Assembly: GCA_035510775.1 (NCBI GenBank)
Contig: DATKGP010000043.1
Coordinates: 1 to 17,094, forward strand
Source: DATKGP01 sp035510775
GTDB lineage: Bacteria > Patescibacteriota > UBA1384 > 2-12-FULL-50-11
DNA: 17,094 nucleotides
Reading direction: 5' to 3'
The notes below the pieces were generated by a model. The model had not been told where the DNA came from, did no database searches, and saw only the letters and a list, made by a program, of their open reading frames with translations. Shown here piece by piece: positions 10,997-17,094 of this stretch. The position numbers and the translations under genes are program-made. Each line of letters starts with the position of its first letter. Position 1 is the first letter of the stretch.

Positions 10997-11776
10997 ATGG
11001 ACAAAATCATTGTTGGCAACTGGAAAATGTACCCGACCCTGTCGGATTCAAGCGTCTTAACTTCAAGCTTACATAATTCGCTGGAGACAATTCACGGCGC
11101 CGAGGTGATTATCGCTCCACCGACCGTTTGGCTAATGCATGTGATTGAAAACTGGAAACATCGCGTATCCCACGTCAAGTTTGCCGCTCAAAATATCTGG
11201 CCAGACGACCAAGGCGCCTTCACCGGCGAAACTTCGGCATACTTGCTTAAAGACATTGTCAGTCACGTAATTATCGGCCACTCGGAGCGCCGACGCTATC
11301 AACTAGAAGATAACGATTTAATTCGGGAAAAAGTCCAGGCTTGTTTGAAATGGCACATCAAGCCGATTCTCTGCGTTGGCGAAACCAAAAAAGTCTTGAA
11401 CGGCGACAAAGTTGACACCCATCAATGGGAAAAGCTGGCCGAGCAACTGGAAGAAGGCTTGAGCGGGGTCAGCAAGGCCGCTCTGGAAAATGTCCTGATT
11501 GCTTATGAACCCGTCTGGGCGATCGGCACTCAAAACCCGGCCACCCCGGAATATACCGTTGAGGTTATCAAGCGTATGCGGGAAATCTTAGCCAAAAAAT
11601 ACAGCCAGGAAGCAGCCGAAACAGTGCCGATTCTCTACGGCGGCTCGGTCTCGGCCGGTAACTGCAGTGATTTTCTGCGCGAAACGGAAATTGCCGGTCT
11701 GCTGATTGGTGGCGTCTCGGTCAAGGCCAAAGAGTTTAGCGAAATCTGTCAGATTGCCAGCCGTGTCGGTCGCTAA
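10997..11776 (+). CDS. tpiA: Triosephosphate isomerase
   Basis: Interconverts dihydroxyacetone phosphate and glyceraldehyde 3-phosphate in glycolysis. The 259-residue product has all catalytic residues. N8 and K10 lie in VGNWKMY, H95 in IIGHSERR and E171 in the signature AYEPVWAIGT. The phosphate-binding LYGGSVSAGN and GLLIGGVSVK motifs are also present. Length is normal. The gene heads an operon with a PfkB kinase and an NDH-2-like gene; the next ATG is one base past its stop. It has no Shine-Dalgarno but a TACATT box at the spacing predicted for leaderless initiation. Confidence 0.96.
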   Translation: MDKIIVGNWKMYPTLSDSSVLTSSLHNSLETIHGAEVIIAPPTVWLMHVIENWKHRVSHVKFAAQNIWPDDQGAFTGETSAYLLKDIVSHVIIGHSERRRYQLEDNDLIREKVQACLKWHIKPILCVGETKKVLNGDKVDTHQWEKLAEQLEEGLSGVSKAALENVLIAYEPVWAIGTQNPATPEYTVEVIKRMREILAKKYSQEAAETVPILYGGSVSAGNCSDFLRETEIAGLLIGGVSVKAKEFSEICQIASRVGR

Positions 11777-11777
11777 A

Positions 11778-12755
11778 ATGTTGGACGTGGCGGTGGTAGG
11801 GGAAACTGTCGCCGATCTGATTGTCGAGCTGCCGAGGCGTTTCGTTCACGATCCGTTGACGAGAGCGGCAATTACTTTGCCACTCGGTGAAAAAATAGCT
11901 GTGGAAAAATATACCCTTGTTCCTGGTGGTTCTGGCGCCAACGTCGCTGTTGCCCTCAAGAAATTGGGTTTGAAAATTCATCTAGCGACCTTTTTCGGTA
12001 ACGACAAACTGGCGGACAATCTGAAAGAGGAGCTAGAGAAAGCCGCGATTCCGACAGACGCCTTAGAGACCGATCAACCAACACCGATTTCAGTCATCTT
12101 AAGCGCCTCGGGAAATCGGACAATTTTAAGTAGCCACCCGCGAGAAGAAAAATTTGGCCAGCTAAAATTGCCAGATAGCCGGTTTATATACCTAGGGCCG
12201 GTGAATAGTGAGGAGGTACTTCTGGCAGTAGTAGAACATCAGGCCAAATCCTCGGCCAGACTTTGTTTAAATCCGGGCCGGGAACTAATCGAAGAGCACG
12301 ACAGGGTTTTAATGCAGGTCGTTCGCTCGGCGAAAATTCTCATACTCAACCGAGAAGAGGCGCTGTCGCTAATTCGGGCGCCGCGGCATCTCGATAACGC
12401 CGAGCTAATGAGTAGCCTGCTGCGGCTTGGGCCAAAAATCGTGGTCTTAACTCTCGGTGCCGACGGAGCTCTGCTTGGCACAGAAGACTTGCGGCTCGAA
12501 ACCCCGGCCCTGCTTGACCGCGATCAAATCGTCAATACCACCGGGGCCGGCGACGCGTTTGCGGCCGCCCTTTTGGCTGGTTATCTTGGGGATGAAGGGA
12601 ACGACAACAGCCGTGAGGTGCTGGAGCGGGCTCTAAAAATGGCGACGCTCAACTCGGCCGGCGTCATCTCGCATCTAGGAGCTCAAACCGGCCAGCTGGC
12701 GGCCGCAGAGATTGAACGAGACTTGGGGAAGGTTAAACTAAAGACAGATGAGTAA
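11778..12755 (+). CDS. PfkB-family carbohydrate kinase
   Basis: Ribokinase-fold sugar kinase that phosphorylates a sugar or nucleoside using ATP; the substrate is not clear. The 325-residue product starts with the family strand VAVVGETVADLIVELP. It has the first PfkB signature region around GGSGANVAVALKKLG (50-64). It also has the second signature NTTGAGDAFAAALLAG (253-268), with the anion-hole GAGD and catalytic base D259. IVVLTLGADGALL before it is the usual nucleotide-side strand. The ATG at 11778 follows the tpiA stop directly; upstream in-frame starts lie inside tpiA. It overlaps the next gene by eight bases. Placement beside tpiA points to sugar breakdown, but fructose-6-phosphate activity is not shown. 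Confidence 0.88.
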   Translation: MLDVAVVGETVADLIVELPRRFVHDPLTRAAITLPLGEKIAVEKYTLVPGGSGANVAVALKKLGLKIHLATFFGNDKLADNLKEELEKAAIPTDALETDQPTPISVILSASGNRTILSSHPREEKFGQLKLPDSRFIYLGPVNSEEVLLAVVEHQAKSSARLCLNPGRELIEEHDRVLMQVVRSAKILILNREEALSLIRAPRHLDNAELMSSLLRLGPKIVVLTLGADGALLGTEDLRLETPALLDRDQIVNTTGAGDAFAAALLAGYLGDEGNDNSREVLERALKMATLNSAGVISHLGAQTGQLAAAEIERDLGKVKLKTDE

Positions 12756-13743
12756 AACGATTGTGGTGGTGGGGAACTCGCTACTGGCGACTTTGATTTG
12801 CCTGGGGCTAGAAAAAAAGATCGGTGGCCGAGTCGATTTTGAGATAATCTTAATCGCCGAAGGTGATGAATTAGTCAATCCGCATCTAGTCAGCCTGTTT
12901 GGCCGTTTCGACGTCATTAAAAAAACCGAATTACTGCGCCATACCCACCTTCACCTGACGAAAATTCGTTCGGTCAATCTTAAAGAACGTCGGCTAATTA
13001 CCGACGAAGGAGTGATAAATTTCGATTTTTTGATGCTCGACCAAACCCCGCAACCAACTTCTGCCCAACTGGCCGAGTTACGGGAGGAGCTAACAAAATT
13101 ATTCGCTGCTCTCTCGGCAGGGGAAAATATTGGCAAGGAAAAAACTGCCAAAATCGCCATCTCCGGTCGGTCGGCTCTGTTCTGGCAGATTGCCTTGGCA
13201 GTCAAGCGTGACGCCATCGTCCACAAAGTTCGACGTCTAGCGGTTGAGGTTTTTGATTGTGCCAACGAAACAGCCGCCAATTTTCTGAAGGCTAACGGCG
13301 TGGAAGTGAAAAATGCTCCGTCCAATCTGCCCGGGCTGATTTTACATGCTGATTGGCCGATGGTTGATTTAGGCAAGGTCAAAGGCTTGCGTTTGGGCGA
13401 GACACACCCGCTAGTTGACCAGTTCCACCAGCCGCTGGCGATCTCCCATGCCTTGATTGTTCGTCAGGACGATTTGGCGGCCATTAACCTAATTAGTGTT
13501 ACCCGGGCTTTGGCCAAACGCTTCGCCTGGAATATCCTGGCCGATCTGGGCGAGGAAAATATTCCCAAGAAAGAAGCCGACCTAACAGAAGCGGTGATGC
13601 TAACCGGCATCCACCAATCGCGTAACTGGTTGGACAAGAAAACCTCTCGGCTAATTCGGGCGCGCTTTGTTAGGGTTTGGGAAGATTTTCTGTGGCAAAT
13701 GCTGACGAAAGTACCTCATAAGGGTACAAATTCTAAATCCTAA
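12748..13743 (+). CDS. Degenerate NDH-2/FAD-NAD(P) oxidoreductase-like protein
   Basis: Tentative assignment. The 331-residue product has the outline of a type II NADH dehydrogenase-like flavoprotein. There is an N-terminal Rossmann-like strand (KTIVVVGNSLLATLICLGLE), a middle region with VINFDFLMLDQTPQP resembling the 'D.lv.atG' segment, and a second nucleotide-binding-like stretch (KIAISGRSALFWQIALAV). The C-terminal part with ISHALIVRQDDLAAINL and a helix following it resembles the flavin-binding end. Key glycines are missing (VVGNSLLA instead of GxGxxG), so FAD binding is doubtful. It may be a non-catalytic relative or may bind a different ligand. The ATG overlaps the kinase gene end by eight bases, so it belongs to the tpiA operon. 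Confidence 0.5.
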   Translation: MSKTIVVVGNSLLATLICLGLEKKIGGRVDFEIILIAEGDELVNPHLVSLFGRFDVIKKTELLRHTHLHLTKIRSVNLKERRLITDEGVINFDFLMLDQTPQPTSAQLAELREELTKLFAALSAGENIGKEKTAKIAISGRSALFWQIALAVKRDAIVHKVRRLAVEVFDCANETAANFLKANGVEVKNAPSNLPGLILHADWPMVDLGKVKGLRLGETHPLVDQFHQPLAISHALIVRQDDLAAINLISVTRALAKRFAWNILADLGEENIPKKEADLTEAVMLTGIHQSRNWLDKKTSRLIRARFVRVWEDFLWQMLTKVPHKGTNSKS

Positions 13744-13856
13744 GCCCGAAATCCCAAACAAATTCTAAATTCAAATTTCGAAAATCCAAAAAATGCTTTT
13801 CCGCGTTTGGAATTTTAGATTTTGAGTTTGTTTCGAATTTAGAGTTTGGTGCTTAG
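13740..13856. repeat. AT-rich imperfect inverted repeat between convergent genes
   Basis: Two arms of roughly 55 bases, rich in AAATTCTAAATTC-like words, face each other around a centre near 13798. Outer CTAAGC (13740-13745) pairs with GCTTAG (13851-13856), and TCCAAA pairs with TTTGGA near the centre. It fills the gap between two convergent genes and overlaps the stop of the minus-strand one. It probably works as a two-way terminator. Its wordy, degenerate look suggests a dispersed intergenic element. Confidence 0.6.
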
Positions 13857-14812
13857 AGTTTTCCCAAGATGGGTTTCGGTCGCCAAAAAATCGCCAGCGC
13901 CAGACAGCCAACCCCCACGCCTAGGGTGACAATACTTAAAGTCCCGAAAATAGTCTTCAGCACCTGGACGATTATTGAGACGGTGTTGTTAATTGTCGTT
14001 GAGTAGGCGGCGTAGTGAGGGTTTTTCACGAGCAGATCGGTGACGTTACGCCCCAGCCAATCCCAAACAAACAGACTCAAACCAACCTGAATAACACCGA
14101 CAAACAAGAAAATTATCCCTAGCGGCAGGAAGGCCTTGCGGCGCCGGAAAATCAGGTAAAGTAGCAGCAAGATGCCGGTGGCCAACCAAATACCCTTGAC
14201 GACTTTTACGGCGATGCTGATAATCTGGCGGTTTCTTTCAGAGGCCGGGCTGGTAGTAGTTAGAGATATTTTATCGGGCAGTGGCTCGACGGCCTTGGTG
14301 GCTAGGGCGCTAATTGATCGACTAATATCAGTCTGGGCAATATTTGTATCAGCTAACTTGCAGCTGGGTAGTTGAGTTGCCAGGCTCCAGTCATGAGTTT
14401 GATTGGCACCGCAGACCGGCAGGGCGTCGTATTTGGCATTTAAAACCTCGGCGGTTTTGTCACTAGCTCGGCCTTTGATGGCCGTTAAGTCGTAGTTAAA
14501 ATTCGGTTCAATGCTTTGACCGGTTAGGTAATGAAGTTCGGAGGTTAGATATTGGCCGAGCATATCGTAAAAAGTCGAGCCGTCGATGGCGGCAGTCAGA
14601 ACGGTCTTAACGTCGTCTTTAGTTAATGAACCGGTCTTGAAACTGTCGGTCGGCAGTAGGGCATCGTACTGGTTCAAAGCCCGGCTGTACAAATTGACTT
14701 GCCTGGCCTCGCTAGTTAAAAAATTCGGATCCTGGAGGCGGTAGAGAGTGAAACCGATTGTCGAGAGAAGCAGCAAAACAATCAGCCAAAAGTGAGCAAA
14801 ACCCTTAAACAT
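13853..14812 (-). CDS. Four-TM membrane protein with large extracytoplasmic domain, unknown function
   Basis: Function not recognised. The 319-residue product has an N-terminal membrane helix (about residues 8-24: FWLIVLLLLSTIGFTLY). A predicted outside domain of about 180 residues follows, with two cysteines (PVCGANQ and PSCKLAD) that could form a disulfide. Three more helices come next, at about 212-226 (WLATGILLLLYLIF), 231-252 and 282-308. A short basic RRRK loop after the second helix supports that topology. The start at 14812 has TGt-TACAAT nine bases upstream and no Shine-Dalgarno. It is convergent with the preceding operon and divergent from pgk. Confidence 0.7.
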   Translation of the reverse strand: MFKGFAHFWLIVLLLLSTIGFTLYRLQDPNFLTSEARQVNLYSRALNQYDALLPTDSFKTGSLTKDDVKTVLTAAIDGSTFYDMLGQYLTSELHYLTGQSIEPNFNYDLTAIKGRASDKTAEVLNAKYDALPVCGANQTHDWSLATQLPSCKLADTNIAQTDISRSISALATKAVEPLPDKISLTTTSPASERNRQIISIAVKVVKGIWLATGILLLLYLIFRRRKAFLPLGIIFLFVGVIQVGLSLFVWDWLGRNVTDLLVKNPHYAAYSTTINNTVSIIVQVLKTIFGTLSIVTLGVGVGCLALAIFWRPKPILGKL

Positions 14813-14821
14813 CCTGAAAAC

Positions 14822-14827
14822 ATTGTA
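14822..14827 (-). promoter_or_regulatory. Extended -10 box (TGt-TACAAT)
   Basis: TACAAT on the minus strand (14827-14822), preceded by TGt, lies nine bases before the ATG at 14812. The predicted leader is only about three bases. There is no clear -35. Confidence 0.5.
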
Positions 14828-14854
14828 ACACTTCCGCTTGGCTGGGGCGGCTGG

Positions 14855-14860
14855 TAAGGT
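14855..14860 (+). promoter_or_regulatory. Possible extended -10 box (TGg-TAAGGT) or Shine-Dalgarno of pgk
   Basis: TAAGGT preceded by TGg ends six bases before the pgk ATG, matching the leaderless spacing seen elsewhere. The same bases (AAGGTGGGAG) could instead act as a Shine-Dalgarno. The two readings cannot be separated from sequence. Confidence 0.3.
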
Positions 14861-14866
14861 GGGAGT

Positions 14867-15970
14867 ATGAAGGTACTTGAGGAGGCGGCCGTCGGTGGCA
14901 AAAAAGTCTTGGTGCGGGTTGATTTAAACGTCCCGCAAGATGAAAACGGCAAAATCACCGACGATTTTCGTCTGATGGCGATTCTGCCGACGCTGAATTT
15001 TTTGCTCAACCGCGGGGCCAAGGTAATTTTAATGGCTCATTTAGGTCAGCCCAAAAAAATCGATAAAAAATACAGTTTCAAGCCCGTCTATATTCATCTC
15101 TCGGCCCTGCTTAAAAAACCGATTTTGTTTGCTCCGGAACTGTTTTCACCCCGAACTCGCCAGGCTGTTGACGGACTTGAGAGTGGTCAAGTATTGGGGC
15201 TGGAAAATTTACGTTTCGACCCAGGTGAGGACAATGATTCCCGAACTTTCGCTAGGCGCTTGAGTGAGTACGGGGATATTTATGTCAACGACGCTTTCAG
15301 TGTCTGCCACCGCCAGGCCGCCTCGATGGTTGCGATTGCCGAATTCTTGCCCGCGTATGCCGGGCTGCTGCTAGAAAAAGAGATTCAGGTTTTGGGAAGC
15401 CTACTGAAAGATCCTGCTGAGCCATTCGTCGCTATTATCGGCGGAGCAAAAATCGAGGATAAACTGCCAGCGATTACTCACTTGTTGGAAAAAACCGACC
15501 GTGTCTTGGTAGGTGGCGGAGTGGCCAACAACTTTCTCTTGGCTAACGGCGTTGACGTTAAGAAGTCTTTAATCGATAAAGAGCGTCTCTCGATTGCCAA
15601 AGAAATTATTAAAAAAGCCAAGGGCAAGCTGATTTTACCGAGCGACTGCGTCTGGAAAGGTGATATCATTGCCGACATAGGCCGACGTTCAACCGACCTC
15701 TACCTTTCCTATATAAAATCGGCCAAGACAGTTTTTTGGAACGGTTGTTTGGGTATCACCGAAGAGGCGGCCTACTCGGCCTCGTCTGACCGAGTCGCCA
15801 AGGCAATGGCAGAATCGGGGGCGACGACAATTGTCGGCGGTGGTAACACCATCGAAGTAATTCGCCGGCTTCGACTGGAAAATAAAATCAGTTTTATCTC
15901 TTCCGGTGGCGGAGCCAGTCTGGAATTCTTGAGCGGCAAAAAGCTGCCAGGAATTGCTGCTCTAGACTAG
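14867..15970 (+). CDS. pgk: Phosphoglycerate kinase, divergent active site
   Basis: Transfers phosphate between 1,3-bisphosphoglycerate and ADP in glycolysis. The 367-residue product follows the family from end to end. Motifs are RVDLNVPQD, HLGQP, LENLRF, NDAFSVCHRQAAS, GGAKIEDKL, WNGCLGI, GGGNTIEVI and the closing SSGGGASLEFLSGKKLPG. Several motif residues differ from the usual. HLGRP has become HLGQP (a basic phosphoglycerate-site position), NGPMG has become NGCLG, and GGGD has become GGGN (a nucleotide-metal site position). The fold is clear, so a working but divergent enzyme is likely. It is shorter than E. coli Pgk (387). Its stop lies six bases from the stop of the convergent surface-protein gene, with no terminator between. 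Confidence 0.93.
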   Translation: MKVLEEAAVGGKKVLVRVDLNVPQDENGKITDDFRLMAILPTLNFLLNRGAKVILMAHLGQPKKIDKKYSFKPVYIHLSALLKKPILFAPELFSPRTRQAVDGLESGQVLGLENLRFDPGEDNDSRTFARRLSEYGDIYVNDAFSVCHRQAASMVAIAEFLPAYAGLLLEKEIQVLGSLLKDPAEPFVAIIGGAKIEDKLPAITHLLEKTDRVLVGGGVANNFLLANGVDVKKSLIDKERLSIAKEIIKKAKGKLILPSDCVWKGDIIADIGRRSTDLYLSYIKSAKTVFWNGCLGITEEAAYSASSDRVAKAMAESGATTIVGGGNTIEVIRRLRLENKISFISSGGGASLEFLSGKKLPGIAALD

Positions 15971-15976
15971 CTAAAG

Positions 15977-17094
15977 TCAGACAGTCTTGTCGAGTTTTTC
16001 CTTGGATTGACTGATGTCCTGGTTGATTTTTTTACTGACTTCGGTCGGCGGCTTGGTCGAATTTAAGTCTTCAGCCACAGTCTTCTCCAAATGAGCCAGT
16101 TCGGCATCGATTTTTGCTTTCAAGGAGGCGTTAGAAGCGTTGGTAGCTGTACCGCCACGTGACGCCAGACGCTTACGTGTTCGCATCCACAAGTAGGCAA
16201 ACAGCAGTATCAGAAGCAGCAAGAGTAAGAAGAGCACTGGAATGAGAATGATTAGCGAGACGCTGTATTTACCGATCGTAATCATCGTTCCGATGACGTT
16301 GAAATAGAGACCGTTGCTCGGGTTGCTTATGGAGCCATCGGATTTAATTTGAATGGCCGTAACCATATGACGACCCGGTGCCAGCAGGACTTTGACGGTA
16401 TATTGCCACTCGACGACGAGGTTGTCGTCAGCCGCCGCGGCCATACTTTTACGTTGAGCGTCGGTCATATTTTCTTTGACGGCGAATTCGGCAACCTGGT
16501 TGCCGTCAATCATCAATCGGGCGGTTGCTCCGTAGTAGGCGGTTCCAGTCACCGTTACTGGCTCGTAGATGCCAACGACTCTGGTGACATCAGTCAGCGT
16601 CGGGCCGGCAAACCCGACCACCGTGAACTGACCCTTAGCCTCGGTGACATTACCGGCCTTATCGAACGCTCTGACGGTAAAGTCATGCTCACCCGGATTC
16701 TGGTAGACGAGTTTGTAGCTTGTCTCGGTCGTCGAAATTGGAATGGCCGTGCCGACGACGATTTCGTAGTGATCGATTCCCGAAGTTGCGTCACTGGCTG
16801 GGTAGGTAAGTACGGGGAACGGATCTTTATCGGAAGTCTGGGCGACGCTGACGGTAAAAGGATTCGGGGCGGTGCTGTCGATTCGGATGGTGAACGACGA
16901 ACTGGCGGTCTGGCTGCCGATATGGGTGGTCAGGCCAAACGACCAGACCCCGTCGCTAGTGGCGGTGAAGTCCATAGTGTTTTTGGTAGTCGTGCCGCCG
17001 CTGGCCGTACCACCGGCGGGGGTTTTAAGGGTGTAATCATACGACTGGGCGCCGGCCGGTTTCGACCAGTTGAGAGTATTCCTCTTCCTCTCCC
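15977..17094 (-). CDS. Large Ig/Fn3-like surface protein, C-terminal part (5' end outside window)
   Basis: The frame is open to the window edge; an internal ATG at 16975 is not a credible start because Fn3-like sequence (NTLNWSKPAGAQSYDYTL) precedes it. The visible 371 residues contain Ig-like/Fn3-like beta domains. Cues are IRIDSTAPNPFTVSV, SGIDHYEIVVG, GEHDFTVRAFDKAGNV and a further Ig-like domain with GPTLTDVTRVVGIYEPVTVTG split at its strands. A strong transmembrane helix follows (SVSLIILIPVLFLLLLLLIL), then basic RTRKR and a cytoplasmic tail of about 70 residues with likely coiled coil. The topology is an extracellular array anchored by a C-terminal helix, as in adhesin-like or cell-surface proteins of CPR bacteria. 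No LPxTG sorting signal is present. Confidence 0.85.
   Translation of the reverse strand, partial: ERKRNTLNWSKPAGAQSYDYTLKTPAGGTASGGTTTKNTMDFTATSDGVWSFGLTTHIGSQTASSSFTIRIDSTAPNPFTVSVAQTSDKDPFPVLTYPASDATSGIDHYEIVVGTAIPISTTETSYKLVYQNPGEHDFTVRAFDKAGNVTEAKGQFTVVGFAGPTLTDVTRVVGIYEPVTVTGTAYYGATARLMIDGNQVAEFAVKENMTDAQRKSMAAAADDNLVVEWQYTVKVLLAPGRHMVTAIQIKSDGSISNPSNGLYFNVIGTMITIGKYSVSLIILIPVLFLLLLLLILLFAYLWMRTRKRLASRGGTATNASNASLKAKIDAELAHLEKTVAEDLNSTKPPTEVSKKINQDISQSKEKLDKTV

Noticed and set aside
1..17094. UGA recoded as glycine, as in some CPR lineages.
   Set aside because: UGA ends several genes at the expected protein ends (prfA, rpsB, kinase), and no core gene is interrupted by in-frame UGA.
1..17094. 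CRISPR array, tRNA or rRNA genes, insertion sequence or integrase.
   Set aside because: No regularly spaced repeats, cloverleaf sequences, rRNA signatures or transposase/recombinase motifs were found in the window.

Overview
The window looks like a chromosomal segment of a Patescibacteria/CPR-type bacterium. The evidence is a compact set of divergent housekeeping genes, a short EF-Ts, a short RF1, zinc-type L31, very small intergenic gaps and many overlapping start/stop pairs. Base composition is balanced. UGA is used as an ordinary stop (prfA, rpsB, the kinase gene), so the UGA=Gly code of some CPR lineages does not apply. The phylum cannot be fixed from sequence reading alone.

Layout. 37-1997 (+): a truncated MscS-like channel, a small one-TM protein and an HtrA-type membrane-anchored serine protease, ending in a strong bidirectional terminator. 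2048-3174: two unrecognised single-gene units in opposite orientation. 3178-4901 (-): prmC and prfA, the release-factor methyltransferase and its substrate. 4921-5380: GC-rich, hairpin-rich DNA with no convincing gene. 5421-6933 (+): rpmE-rpsB-tsf. 6934-8790: an accessory block (MazG-like pyrophosphohydrolase, P-loop kinase, unknown minus-strand gene) where pyrH is usually found. 8793-10447 (+): frr and the site-2 protease rseP. 10541-10909: another unknown single-gene unit. 10997-13743 (+): tpiA, a PfkB sugar kinase and a degenerate NDH-2-like protein. 13853-14812 (-): an unknown four-TM protein. 14867-15970 (+): pgk. 15977-17094 (-): the C-terminal part of a large Ig/Fn3-type surface protein that runs off the window.

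How it works together. The core is a translation cluster (L31, S2, EF-Ts, RRF, RF1, PrmC), an envelope-proteostasis set (HtrA, RseP, MscS-like) and lower-glycolysis genes (tpiA, pgk, a PfkB kinase).

Main observations. (1) The last 36 bp of tsf, stop codon included, are repeated exactly 1,200 bp downstream, bracketing the MazG-kinase pair. A similar but decayed copy of the prmC 3' end (22/24) lies beyond a neighbouring accessory gene, with the same geometry. This suggests accessory cassettes that entered at the 3' ends of housekeeping genes. (2) The frr start is tandemly duplicated in frame. The upstream copy makes a nine-codon mini-ORF whose stop lies 9 nt before the frr ATG, which could let ribosome recycling factor control its own translation. 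(3) Most operon-head housekeeping genes have an extended -10-like box only 6-11 nt before the ATG and no Shine-Dalgarno, so they look leaderless. The four unknown single genes instead have TTGAxx -35 boxes, perfect AAGGAGG sites and a hairpin terminator after each.
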